Below the pieces are notes generated by a model. It saw only the letters and a list, made by a program, of their open reading frames with translations, did not search any database and had not been told where the DNA came from. Source: Dendronalium phyllosphericum CENA369 (GTDB taxonomy: Bacteria; Cyanobacteriota; Cyanobacteriia; Cyanobacteriales; Nostocaceae). From it: a stretch of DNA of 42,793 nucleotides. The stretch spans positions 1-42,793 of the forward strand of contig NZ_JAECZA010000029.1 in NCBI RefSeq assembly GCF_016056275.1. Direction: 5' to 3'. How positions within the stretch are numbered: position 1 is the stretch's first letter; each line of letters starts with the position of its first letter. The position numbers and the translations under genes were made by a program. Shown in pieces: positions 15,842-25,300 of the stretch.

Positions 15842-17191
15842 TTAGCTGGTAATTTTAAATTGGAGAACCTTACTTTTACCAGGATTCATCAATCCATAGG
15901 GATCGACCATTTCTTTAAATTTTAACTGTTCGGAGTCAATTACTTTTCTACCGCTGTCTTCAATTATGTATGTGTGAGGATTGGCAATTTGCACGCCTTG
16001 TTCTTCGTGGTAACGAATAATTTCGTTGAGGCGTTCTTCTGTGGTGTAGCGCACGAGTTGTAAAGCGCCGGGAGTTACCTTACCGTTTACTCGCAAGAAT
16101 TCTAAATGCATCATCACCTCATCGCCGAAGTAATGATACATATGCTCTACCAGTTGCAGACTGGAATCGGCAGGGAACATACTTTGCAAATAGGTAATGG
16201 AAGTATCTACAGTCCGAGCGTGGAGAGTCGCGTGGTTCCAGGTAAATTCTGCTAAATGCGTGCCTTTTCCAGCTTCCTGCGCGGGTTTTTGATAAGTAAT
16301 TTGACCGCCATACTGCTGCACTAACCCAGGTAATGATTCCAAGCTGGATTCGGCAACCATTAAGAATGCTGGGTGAACACCTTCAGGAATATACTCTTGT
16401 AAGGCGTGAAAGTATTGGGGAATTGGGGATGCAAAGATCGCAATCAACTTCTTAATCATGCCATCAGCATTACCAAGGGCCTGACCAAACTTTGCTGCTG
16501 TGATGAAGTCTTCAAAGGTGATAATGACTTCTGCCCAAGGATAAGCAGGCCCCAAAGGAATTTCTAATTGGGTGATGATACCATTAATTCCCCAAGCATG
16601 ATTTACCTTGCGGACATCATCGCCGCGTAATTCGACGATCCGGGGTTCATCTTCTAAAGTCACAACTCGCAGTGCTAGAAGATTGCCGCGATCGCTTAAC
16701 AATCCATATTGTATCGAGCCAATGCCCCCACTTCCACCAGCAATAAATCCGCCGATTGTCGCTGTGCGGTATGTCGAAGGAGCCATTCGCATTTCCCAGC
16801 CAATTCCTCTGGCTTGTTTATCCAAAGCTGCTAACTTTACCCCAGCTTCTAAACGCGCCACTCCTGGTTTCAACCAAACTATTTCGTGCATCCGGGTCAT
16901 ATCAACAATTACACCCCCGTGCAACGGTACGCATTGCCCGTAATTGCCCGTACCTGCACCCCTTACAGTCACAGGTACGCGATATTTCGCACAAATAGCT
17001 GCAACTTTTAAAACCTCTTGTTCGTTGGCAGGACGCACCACTATATCTCCAACCTTTCCTTCTAGTTTTGGTGCTAACACCGGACTAAAGGTATGGTAAT
17101 CCTGGGATAACTTTGCTACTTGGGCGGGGTCTGCGATCGTTTCTATGCCAGCGAAAGCAGTGGTTAGAATATCGAGGTCGATTTTTTTCAT
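15842..17191 (-). CDS. FAD-binding oxidoreductase, GlcD/lactate dehydrogenase-like
   Basis: 449 residues from the preferred start MKKIDLDIL; the frame is open 15 codons further to 17236 but that lead looks artificial. The FAD-binding type 4 (PCMH) domain spans about residues 25-230: VVRPANEQEVLKVAAICAKY, the flavin loop VPVTVRGAGTGNYGQ, GGVIVDMTRM, and TIGGFIAGGSGGIGSIQYG. The C-terminal half is the substrate cap, ending in EMVDPYGLMNPGK, the usual terminal signature of glycolate/lactate oxidases. It probably oxidises a 2-hydroxy acid or related alcohol; the substrate cannot be told from sequence. No GlcE/GlcF partners are present. An XRE regulator lies upstream on the same strand, and a long inverted repeat sits between them. 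Confidence 0.88.
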   Translation of the reverse strand: MKKIDLDILTTAFAGIETIADPAQVAKLSQDYHTFSPVLAPKLEGKVGDIVVRPANEQEVLKVAAICAKYRVPVTVRGAGTGNYGQCVPLHGGVIVDMTRMHEIVWLKPGVARLEAGVKLAALDKQARGIGWEMRMAPSTYRTATIGGFIAGGSGGIGSIQYGLLSDRGNLLALRVVTLEDEPRIVELRGDDVRKVNHAWGINGIITQLEIPLGPAYPWAEVIITFEDFITAAKFGQALGNADGMIKKLIAIFASPIPQYFHALQEYIPEGVHPAFLMVAESSLESLPGLVQQYGGQITYQKPAQEAGKGTHLAEFTWNHATLHARTVDTSITYLQSMFPADSSLQLVEHMYHYFGDEVMMHLEFLRVNGKVTPGALQLVRYTTEERLNEIIRYHEEQGVQIANPHTYIIEDSGRKVIDSEQLKFKEMVDPYGLMNPGKSKVLQFKITS

Positions 17192-17280
17192 AGGTATATT
17201 TGTTAAATTTACAAATACCCTTTCAAAATGGGCCACAAATCCTAGAAAAGATTAACTAAATTGTCAGCTTTTCATCTTCG

Positions 17281-17322
17281 TGTTTTAGTGGTAAAAAAGT
17301 GAAATTCTTTACCACCAAAACA
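17281..17322. promoter_or_regulatory. 15-bp inverted repeat between XRE and oxidoreductase genes
   Basis: TGTTTTAGTGGTAAA pairs with TTTACCACCAAAACA at 14 of 15 positions around a 12-nt spacer. It can be a terminator of the XRE gene or an operator of the oxidoreductase. Its right half contains TACCACCAAAA, which recurs upstream of the XRE gene. Confidence 0.5.
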
Positions 17323-17436
17323 CCAAAAAGAATAAATTATTTCGATTTACACCTTGAATAAGCTAGAGTTAGAAGTTAAGATTCAATCTCTACATCTGCC
17401 TCAAGTTTCGCGATCGTGAAAGCAGATTCCGTAGTA

Positions 17437-17778
17437 TTAACTGCTCCTAGCTTTTCGCTTTTGCGTAACCTCACGTTCGGGACTTGTAGCTCTAATTGGC
17501 TCCTCTGTTCCCAAAAGATGATGTATTTCACTTAACGAACCAGGTTGAGCTACAGGCTCCTCTAATGACTCGCTTAAATACTCAATTAGGTCATCGACTT
17601 GGCAATTCAGGGCTTTGCAAAACCTAATGATTCTTTCAATATGCTCTGTCCCAGTCCTGCCGCTTTCCCAGTTTTGGATAGTGCTTTCAGTCACGCCAAC
17701 AAGGCGCGACAATTCAAGCTGGGTTAGCCCTGCTTTTTCACGAAGCAAAGCGATCCTTGGTTTTGGCTTATGTTTCAC
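17437..17778 (-). CDS. XRE-family helix-turn-helix regulator
   Basis: 113 residues. The HTH_3 domain covers about residues 6-66: RIALLREKAGLTQLELSRLV, then the recognition helix VTESTIQNWESGRTGTEHIE, then FCKALNCQVDDLIEYL. The remaining 45 residues are polar, proline-rich and end in basic RKARSS, with no recognisable ligand domain. The length is typical of small Cro/CI-like regulators in cyanobacteria. It is the upstream neighbour of the FAD oxidoreductase. A copy of TACCACCAAAA lies 42 nt upstream of its ATG and a second copy forms part of the inverted repeat downstream, consistent with autoregulation and control of the oxidoreductase; this is inference. No cognate toxin is adjacent: the PIN gene is 350 bp upstream, separated by non-coding DNA. 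Confidence 0.85.
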   Translation of the reverse strand: MKHKPKPRIALLREKAGLTQLELSRLVGVTESTIQNWESGRTGTEHIERIIRFCKALNCQVDDLIEYLSESLEEPVAQPGSLSEIHHLLGTEEPIRATSPEREVTQKRKARSS

Positions 17779-17819
17779 AGCAACAGCAATTTTATCTTAC
17801 ATCTTATAGTCGTAGATCC

Positions 17820-17830
17820 TACCACCAAAA
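17820..17830. promoter_or_regulatory. TACCACCAAAA element upstream of XRE gene
   Basis: An 11-mer identical to 17310-17320, placed 42 nt before the XRE start where a promoter should lie. The rest of the 17779-18131 gap holds only a 20-codon ORF near 18006 without support. Confidence 0.35.
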
Positions 17831-18131
17831 AAACCTGTGCTTAAAAAATCACGAAAAAACTTTTACTTAAATTCTCAATACACCAAAAATCTTAGGCTAA
17901 ACTTTTTAAATATATAAGTTTTACTGCCACCAACATAAAAGTATCGTGAGGACTGTCACACTCAAGAATTGCGCTTCGCTGCAACCAGCCGAGAAAATTA
18001 ACTTTATGAGTGAAGACACAGAACTTTTAACAGAAAACAGGGAACAAGAAACCAATGCGTATAATTAATTTTGTCTAAGTACTTATTGTTCAGTAATGCA
18101 AAATTACTAACACAACTCTACTTAAATGGAA

Positions 18132-18581
18132 CTAACTAGATATTGTGGTTTGTAACTTACTTTCTAAATTTGCGCGCAGTCGCAAGTCTGCTACCGACCA
18201 AACCCAGAACTTATTTGGAGCCTCCGCAAAATCTTGTTGTTTATGGGTAACAATTGCATCCAGTTGATGATAGCTGACACAGACTAACTCCACAGCAGAT
18301 TCAAAATCCTTGAGAGGTAACAAGCGTGCTTTTTGTAGAACGGTCTGGTCAACAACGCAAATCTGAATTTTCTTTTGTAACCAATCGCCTACTATCTCAG
18401 CAGTCTTATTATTCTTAAAGCGACTGGCATATGCATAAATTTTTTGCCAGCCAACATCTGTTAAATGCATCTGAATTGATGGATGTATAATATCCAGTAA
18501 TTCTCTGACATCTTCTGCAAATTCATTACGATTTAGCAAAGCTTCTATTATTAAGTCAGCATCCACTAAAATCCCGATCAC
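18132..18581 (-). CDS. PIN-domain protein, putative ribonuclease
   Basis: 149 residues. PIN-fold acidic residues are recognisable: ILVDADLIIEALLN at the N terminus, a central DFESAVELVCVSYHQLDAIV, and THKQQDF followed by WSVADL towards the end. PIN domains are Mg-dependent endoribonucleases, often VapC toxins. Here no antitoxin gene adjoins it: 510 bp of gene-free DNA lie upstream and 350 bp downstream. The form resembles the stand-alone PIN proteins of cyanobacteria, which share the DxDAIVTxxxxDF block. It may therefore be a non-toxic nuclease, or a toxin whose antitoxin has been lost. It ends in a polar tail of about 20 residues. Start at ATG 18581. Confidence 0.7.
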   Translation of the reverse strand: MIGILVDADLIIEALLNRNEFAEDVRELLDIIHPSIQMHLTDVGWQKIYAYASRFKNNKTAEIVGDWLQKKIQICVVDQTVLQKARLLPLKDFESAVELVCVSYHQLDAIVTHKQQDFAEAPNKFWVWSVADLRLRANLESKLQTTISS

Positions 18582-19092
18582 TTTTAACTCCTCTTATGGA
18601 TCGATAAATGTAGTGCAAGAGAGCTGCTAATACGCATACAATTTGAATTACCAAAGGTAGTCGGCTTTCAGTAAAAAATTGTTATATTTTTAACAATAAA
18701 TACTGTAAATAGCCGCAGACGCAATTCAAATTGAACGTGCATTAACTTGCAAAGCCGCATCTCTGTTTGGCTTATACATGATTAACTACAAACTAAAGGA
18801 AGCATATTTCTGAAGAAATGCCAAATTTCTCAATAAATACAGACATACTACAAAACTAAAAACAGGCTTTAATAGTACCCTGCCTGAAGTTGGCAATAAA
18901 TGAATATGACGAAAAATTATTTTTTGTAGTTCCTAGTTAGAACGGGTATCTTTAGCTAAGTAAAAGTCCTGTTTACCCAGTAAAATCTGTTCCCTATTTT
19001 AAAACAATGTAAATCTACGATTTCGATAAATAATAGATATAGAGTATTCTTCTACTATGAAAGTGCTTGGTGGTGTTCCCAGAGCATATTAT
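18582..19092. other. gene-free interval between PIN and MoaD-like genes
   Basis: About 510 bp of AT-rich DNA. I see a weak hairpin CAGGC/GCCTG near 18865-18886 and no convincing ORF, RNA gene or insertion element. Promoters of the two divergent genes must lie here. Confidence 0.5.
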
Positions 19093-19353
19093 ATGTCTAA
19101 GTCTGCAATCACAGTTACTGTCAAATTGTTTGCTGCTTATCAAGAAGCCTATGGGGTTTCGGAACTGGTGCTGGAGTTTCCTGATGGTACACCAGTTAAA
19201 GTGGTGTGCGATCGCCTGATTATCGAACACCCAGAACTAGCGCAATGGCGAGACCTCACCCGCTTTGGAATTAATTTAATCTTTGTCGAACCAGATACTC
19301 TCTTGCAAGATGGCGACGAGGTAGTATTAATTCCTCCTGTCAGTGGTGGCTAA
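19093..19353 (+). CDS. MoaD/ThiS-like ubiquitin-fold protein
   Basis: 86 residues from the preferred ATG (MSKSAITVTVKLFAAYQEAY); the frame extends 12 codons upstream. The beta-grasp pattern is clear: VTVKLFAAYQE, VLEFPDGTPVKVV, a central helix CDRLIIEHPEL, NLIFVEPDTLLQDGDEVVLI and the ending PPVSGG. The terminal Gly-Gly is what MoeB/ThiF-type E1 enzymes adenylate to make a thiocarboxylate, so it can act as a sulfur carrier, for molybdopterin (MoaD) or another product. No moaE, moeB or thiamine genes lie nearby, so the acceptor is open. It is convergent with the DUF11 surface gene set. A second Gly-Gly beta-grasp protein is encoded at 33286-33561. Confidence 0.8.
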   Translation: MSKSAITVTVKLFAAYQEAYGVSELVLEFPDGTPVKVVCDRLIIEHPELAQWRDLTRFGINLIFVEPDTLLQDGDEVVLIPPVSGG

Positions 19354-19361
19354 TTCAATTT

Positions 19362-19382
19362 TGGCTTGTGTAACTCAAGCCA
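19362..19382. terminator. hairpin between convergent genes
   Basis: TGGCTTG and CAAGCCA form a 7-bp stem with a TGTAACT loop between the MoaD-like gene and the 3' end of the DUF11 gene. A flanking AA/TT can extend it. The T tract is poor on both sides, so its strength is uncertain. Confidence 0.45.
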
Positions 19383-19396
19383 CAACCATACTTTTA

Positions 19397-22186
19397 CTAT
19401 TTCACTTTGGCGCGGAAGCGAATAAATCCATAAGAATTAGCAGGTGTACCAGGGTTAGTTGCTGGGGGTAGGTTGGGCAAATCTGGACTTCGTGTAATAT
19501 TTACCACTACTGCCCCATTCGTGTTAGCACCGCAGGATGATGGTGTGGTTGAATCGTTAGCAAGATAAAAACGTCCGCGATCGCTGCCATCTGCTACATT
19601 GCTCAAGTAAACTGTAGGTGTATTAGAACCAACAGCCAAAGCAATACCTTGGTCTGCTCCTACTAAACCACCATCATTAGGAGTCATACCATTAAATGCA
19701 GTGGGAATAAAAGTAGTATTACTAGGGACTAAATCACAGAGTTTGACATTCGTTGCATTACCTTGACCTTTAGAGAGGAAGTAGATAGTGTATTCAACTT
19801 CATCCCCTGGTTTGACAGTGCCAGCATTAATTAATCCCCGTAAGTAACTAGCAGGCCATTTGGCATCGTTATCATCAGCATCATAGGGTGCTGGTACGTA
19901 GTTAGTAGCAGTAGCAGAAACATCACTACGACCATCCACAATGTCAGTTAAATCTTGATTATTAATCCGAGTGATGCGTTTAATTAACAGCATTTGAGGA
20001 TTAGAACTGACAACATTTAATGCTGTGAATAAAGTAGGGTCATCATCCCCTGTTTTACTAGGATCGTTACCTAAGTTCACACCATCGTCAGCAGTTTGTA
20101 AGAAATAATTACCTAAAGTAGGTGGATTAGTAGTAGCACCAGCAGAGTCTGCATCTGTGAATACAGTGCCAACTGTTCCTGAAGGATTATCTGGAGTGTT
20201 GAAGGTAGCATTTGCTTGGTTACTAATGGGATTGCTGCCATTGGCATTGTTAATTGTGGCAGTAATTTTAATGGTGATGGTGTCGCCTACACGCAAAGTA
20301 CCAGAATTGGTAACAGCACCAGAACCGTTGTAACTGGAATTGAGAGTGATATTATTCCCCGCAGTCGCAGCAGTAATTGCTGCACTTACATAAGTTAACT
20401 GCGAAGGCAAGGAATCCTTAACAACAAAATTAATTGCGTCACTGTTACCTGGGTTGAGGTTGGAATAAGTGATGGTGTATTCGATGTTATCGCCCACAGT
20501 CACCGTACCGCTACCATCATTGTCATTCAAGAAGCGAACAGACTTAGTTCCTTTAACATTGGCCTGCTTGTTTGTAGTAATTACTAAGGGAGTCAGTACT
20601 GCTTGACTGGGAAAGTATGTCCAGGTGTCTATCCCCTTAAAATCTCCGTAGTTGCTACTAAACTCATGCTCTCCCGTTGCACTATTGATCCCTCTAGCAG
20701 CATTACGAGGATTAGTAGCTCCCGTACCATTTAGATTAATTGATGTTGCATTAGCAGTAGTGTAATTATTATCGTTGTAATAAACTGTCGTAGAGCTAAT
20801 CTGCTGTCCATTTTGATCTGTAAGACTAGGAAATGCGGCAGGGGGGTTTTCCATCGTAATTCTGAACCCCAGAGGATTATTCTCAGCATCTAACATAGGA
20901 AAGTGATATTCGCCTGCCCTTGTTATGATTTGAGCCTTGTAAGGTGCATTACTTGGTAGGGGTTGTACATCCGTTCCACTAGCATCTTTGCCATCCCAAG
21001 AGACTACATTAGAACCAAAAGACAGTATGTTTTGTAGCACCCTATCGGAACTAGGGTCATAAATACCATCATTATTGGTGTCGATGATGATTTGATAGCT
21101 ACCGCTAGAACTAGAATCAAAACTAAAGTAACCCCCTACCCCAACATAAGTTTGATTACCGCTTCCCCCATTTTTTCCAGTGAATTGAAAATTAGTAGGT
21201 GGTGTCGGTATGCTTGCTTGTGTATCAATCCCCAAATAACTAAGCGTTGCGGTATCAGGTCGGTTGAAAAAAACCAAGTGCGTAATGTCCGTTGCAGTAT
21301 CGGCAACAGTCGGATCTTGAACTCGCACATTGCCAGCAAAGTTAAGATTATTATCAGTAGCACCGCCGGCAGAATGGTAAAGAGTGCTGTTATTCGTTTT
21401 GTCAAGATATCCACGACTGTTAGCAAAAAAGATGAAGCCAAAGGGATCGACCCCATTCATATCGGTTTCGTACCGATACCCATCTTTGGTTTGAATATAA
21501 AGCTTGGAGTTGAGTGCTATGGGAGTGCTTCCACTAGCATTTGCCCCCATATTCATAGCAATGTAGTTAGTAAATACCCGCCCTTTTTTGGTATTGTTGC
21601 TACTATCTTTAACTGTAATATCCCAAGCAGCCACCCCCGCATTTTGGCTGCCATCTGTAGGAAATGCCGCAGTTGTAGTTCTAGGTGGGGGATTGTTAGT
21701 TGTATTTGGGGCATGAAACTCTACTTTGTAAATACCAGTTTCTGTAGCAGTGAAACTACAAGGGGTGTACCCACCTGCGTTTGGTAGAGGGCCAGCTGAT
21801 TCTTTAGCAACAGTATCAATCAAGCCAAAGCCAGAGGCTAGAACATCACAAGACCCATTTTGACCCCCAAAGGGACTGCTGTAGACAATATCTTTAGTTC
21901 CATTAGCACTTGTAGGGACACTAGAACCAAGATTAACAATTTCTCCTGCTTGGACGTAAACTTGGAGTGTTGTTTGTCTGGTAATACCCGCAGTAGTTGT
22001 ATTTGCCCATTCTAAGTAAGGTCTATATCCACCATCGGCGACTAATTCTTTGCTTCCCTCAGCCCAGCTAGGTTGTATTCCTTGTCCTAAAATGCATAGA
22101 ACAAAGGCAAAGCTACCTAGTAATTTTCCTTTATAGCTGCTTGAGAATGGACGTTTCATCCTGATGTTCATAGGTGGTTTCTGCAT
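19397..22186 (-). CDS. exported DUF11-domain surface protein, 929 aa
   Basis: 929 residues. A basic start and hydrophobic helix (KLLGSFAFVLCILGQGIQ) followed by WAEGS indicates a Sec signal peptide cut near residue 43. Two other Met codons (6 and 10) could be the real start. The first ~540 residues are Ser/Thr/Asn/Gly-rich beta sequence without a family I recognise. From about 545 comes a DUF11-type domain (VTVGDNIEYTITYSNLNPGN, VVKDSLPSQLTYVSAA). A second lies near 790-900 (VKPGDEVEYTIYFLSKGQGN, NVKLCDLVPSNTTFIPTAF). DUF11 domains are Ig-like modules of bacterial surface proteins. There is no LPxTG, SLH or autotransporter domain, so it is secreted or held by partners. It is the last gene of the six-gene set, 10 nt after the 58-aa ORF. 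Confidence 0.85.
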   Translation of the reverse strand: MQKPPMNIRMKRPFSSSYKGKLLGSFAFVLCILGQGIQPSWAEGSKELVADGGYRPYLEWANTTTAGITRQTTLQVYVQAGEIVNLGSSVPTSANGTKDIVYSSPFGGQNGSCDVLASGFGLIDTVAKESAGPLPNAGGYTPCSFTATETGIYKVEFHAPNTTNNPPPRTTTAAFPTDGSQNAGVAAWDITVKDSSNNTKKGRVFTNYIAMNMGANASGSTPIALNSKLYIQTKDGYRYETDMNGVDPFGFIFFANSRGYLDKTNNSTLYHSAGGATDNNLNFAGNVRVQDPTVADTATDITHLVFFNRPDTATLSYLGIDTQASIPTPPTNFQFTGKNGGSGNQTYVGVGGYFSFDSSSSGSYQIIIDTNNDGIYDPSSDRVLQNILSFGSNVVSWDGKDASGTDVQPLPSNAPYKAQIITRAGEYHFPMLDAENNPLGFRITMENPPAAFPSLTDQNGQQISSTTVYYNDNNYTTANATSINLNGTGATNPRNAARGINSATGEHEFSSNYGDFKGIDTWTYFPSQAVLTPLVITTNKQANVKGTKSVRFLNDNDGSGTVTVGDNIEYTITYSNLNPGNSDAINFVVKDSLPSQLTYVSAAITAATAGNNITLNSSYNGSGAVTNSGTLRVGDTITIKITATINNANGSNPISNQANATFNTPDNPSGTVGTVFTDADSAGATTNPPTLGNYFLQTADDGVNLGNDPSKTGDDDPTLFTALNVVSSNPQMLLIKRITRINNQDLTDIVDGRSDVSATATNYVPAPYDADDNDAKWPASYLRGLINAGTVKPGDEVEYTIYFLSKGQGNATNVKLCDLVPSNTTFIPTAFNGMTPNDGGLVGADQGIALAVGSNTPTVYLSNVADGSDRGRFYLANDSTTPSSCGANTNGAVVVNITRSPDLPNLPPATNPGTPANSYGFIRFRAKVK

Positions 22187-22196
22187 TTAGCAACTA

Positions 22197-22373
22197 CTAA
22201 TTAAGGAGAACAAACAAATCTATCGGGGTATTTACAGCAGGTTTAGAGGTTCCATTAGCTGTTTTAATTGAGCGATCGCCCGCTTTGAGTTTGCCCAAAG
22301 TCAGGTAAAATCTACCATCTGCATTTATATTCATAGTGGCGATCGCTCTCAAATACCTAAATAAAGATTTCAT
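22197..22373 (-). CDS. 58-aa ORF coupled to the beta-barrel gene
   Basis: ATG at 22373-22371 overlaps the TGA of the 1314-aa barrel gene in an ATGA arrangement, and the TAG is 10 nt before the start of the 929-aa gene. The product begins MKSLFRYLRAIATMNINADG and continues RFYLTLGKLKAGDRSIKTAN, then a proline-containing end IDLFVLLN. There is no signal peptide; the middle (DGRFYLTLGKLKAGD) looks like two beta strands with a turn. The tight fit between two long genes of the same operon favours a real, translationally coupled gene, or a piece split off from a neighbouring long gene. I know no family. Only codon-level conservation in relatives or peptide evidence would raise confidence. Confidence 0.55.
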   Translation of the reverse strand: MKSLFRYLRAIATMNINADGRFYLTLGKLKAGDRSIKTANGTSKPAVNTPIDLFVLLN

Positions 22374-25300
22374 GGTTTGATTGCCGACTCTCTAGCCAAC
22401 GTTGCATTCTTGAGTCTATTTACCAAGGTTGTGGATTCTTGTCGTTGTGGTGGTGGAATTTTTTGCTGTCCAAAACCATCAAACAATTCGTTAAGTTTCA
22501 AGGTTAAACCCAAATAAGGGCCGCCTGCGGAACGCGTACCCGAAAAATCTCGGTCATCGACTTTCCCAAACACATATCCCGCAGCAAGGCGCAAGTTAGG
22601 AGTTAGGTAATAACCTGTTTCTACAACAAAGCCTGTCTCTGTATAGTTAGATTGACCAATCCAACGAGCTTCACCCACTAAATCCATGCTGTATCCTAAG
22701 CGATAGGTAGCTCGCAATTGTGCCAAATTTACCGTACTAGTACCTGCTAAATCGTTAGCCAAGTAAGAAGTACTGTTACGTAGGGCATATTTGCCGTAGA
22801 ATTCCCATTGCCAGTTGGGGGCGTAGATAGCTTCTAAAGCAAAAGTATGGTCTTCAGACCCCGTACCACTACCTAAAAGGATAGTATCAGGTATAGTTGC
22901 TGGATTTTGACGATATTCATAACGCAACAAAGCATTAAATTTATCATCGTTGGGGTCGCGGTAGGCTAAACCCACTTTGAGATTAACTGTATCTCCCAAT
23001 CCCGAAAGCTTTTGATTAGAAGAGTTTGCCTGTTGATAGCGTACCAAGGCGGTGAGAGCAGGGGAAATCTTACCTGTAGCGGCTGCTGAAATAACAGTAT
23101 TAGAACCACCAGAAGAAGTACGATGCTCGTAACGAGCGCTGGCTTGGAACTGCGGATTATCAATGTATTCCAGCCCAACGCTGTAGCTATCACCACTATC
23201 AAAACCGATCGCAGAAGCTGATTGACCAACAGCGAAGGGTTGGGCATATTGCTGACCTGCTGCCGTCCGCCCGAAGAAGTTACCAAATACGTGTTCGTAA
23301 GCCAAATTCAGCCGCAAACCAGGAGCAAGAGTCCAGCGGTTATTTAAACCAATGGCTCCTTGAGTAGTAAGTTGATTTGCACCTCCTAAAATTGTGTAAC
23401 GGCCAGTCAAAGTAGTATCTGAACCAAGTTTGTGTTCGCCGTTGACACTTAAGCTGGTGATGGAATTACCCTCAAACTGACCGCTAGTGTAAAACTGTTG
23501 GGCAAGACTGATGTTGATACCAGGGATTGCCGCCCAATTCAACCCCAAGATGGTACGGTCTGGGTAGACGCTATCTTCTTGAGAAGATAAGGTGAGTTCG
23601 TTTTGGGCTTGGAAAGTCAGGTTTTTGGCGAGGGCGTAAGTAAAACGCGATCGCAATTGATCCGAACTACTACTAAGAGCATTAGTCGGAATGCGGTCTT
23701 CTCTGTCACGATGAATCCAATCCACATCAACAGTAGCTTTACCCAAACGTTGTTGAATTCCAGCCGAAATTGTCGTTAGCGAGTTATCGACTTGGCTCCC
23801 AGGTATCGCCTCAGAACGCGGTGCAAATAGTTCTTCAAAGGTATCTAAGGGTTGAGGAGCAATACCAAAGTTGTCTTCATGGTCGTATTGCACTCGTGCA
23901 TTAGTAGTTGAGGTCAGTCTTCCTGTAAGCTGCGCTCCATAACGAGTTTGTCCTGGTACAAAGCTGACAGTGGCATTATTCGCAAAACCTGTATCGGCAT
24001 AGCGATAATAGGCACGACCTTGAATGCCATTGGTAATCCGTCCCTCAGCTTCCAAGCGATAAGCCTCACCACTAACGTTTCCCATCACGTCAGAATCATT
24101 AGTGGAATGGGCATATTCTGCAATTAACTTGCCCTTGTCACCTAAAGCAATCAAAGCATCCGCACCGTAGAGTTGAAAGTCACGCACCCCCTGATTTTCT
24201 TGGACATAAGTCGCTCCTAACCAACTTTCCTGGTTGAGAGTGCGAGAAAGGTTGTATTGTACGCGACCGGCAAAGATATTGCTGTCAGATTCTTGATTAT
24301 CGTATTGATAAGTAACTACAATCCGACGTACCAATACTTGTCCGACTTCATCGATATCAGTGCGAAGAATCGGTTCGCGGAATAATAAAGTACCGCGATC
24401 GTAATCGATTTCGTAGTCTGGCCCTCGGTTTAGCTGTTTGCGTTGCAGCACTGTACCGGGGCGATTAAGTTCTTCTAACTCAATGAAGACATTTTCACTG
24501 CCTGGAACGAGTATCCGACGGGAGAGGAAATAATAGCCACTAGTGCCATCAGGAGGAATGGTATCGCGTTGAAAACCTTCTAGATGATTTCCATAGAATC
24601 CCGTAATTTGAACATTCCCCAGGTTATAGTTAGCTTTAAAACCGTGGAGTTGGCGGGTAATAGAAGTAAATTGCTGCGAAGAACGGGCAAATTCTTCAGT
24701 GTCATAGTCGCCCCACATAGCATAATCAGGCGCAGTTCCGGGGATACCAGTCGAACGCTCAAAACGCACAAATACGCTGTCAATGGAAGGAGTGACAACA
24801 TCAACCTTAGAACTATCGCCGTAAACGGGATAATTTTGCTCGTTGAATTGGTAAGTTCTAAATAGACGATTATCGCAGTTACAATCTTCGTTCAGATTGC
24901 GAGAACTATTGTATGCACCTGTAAACAACCACTCCCCGATCGCACCAGTCGCAAACACCGCTGAATGAAAATCTAATTGCGTTCTGGTATCTTTGTCAGG
25001 ACGCAGAAAATCACGGAAACTACCGTAATAATCTGTGCCTCTCGCACCTAAACGTAAATCTACTACCCCAGTTACCAAACTGGGACGCAGTGCTGTTTCA
25101 AATTGCAGTTGGGTAAAAGCTTCTAAATCATTAGCTATTGCCCGAATTCGCACAGTTTGCGCTTTTAAATCAGAGCGTAAAGTAGCAGTGAATTGTCCGT
25201 TGCGTGCTTCTACCTGAAATCCCGGTTGGTCGGGTTTGAAGTCTTTTTCGACAAACTCTCCAGCAGTAGGTATAAGGGTGACAACAGCATCTCGGTTAGA

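Noticed and set aside
18006-18068. 20-codon ORF starting MSEDTELLTENRE
   Set aside because: Too short, polar low-complexity product, no ribosome site or context.
17437-18581. XRE and PIN genes as a toxin-antitoxin pair
   Set aside because: They are 350 bp apart with non-coding DNA between, and the XRE gene is much closer to the oxidoreductase with shared sites.
21092-21787. 231-codon plus-strand frame inside the 929-aa DUF11 gene
   Set aside because: Antisense shadow of a well-supported exported protein; its composition is an image of the Asn/Thr/Gly-rich sense gene.
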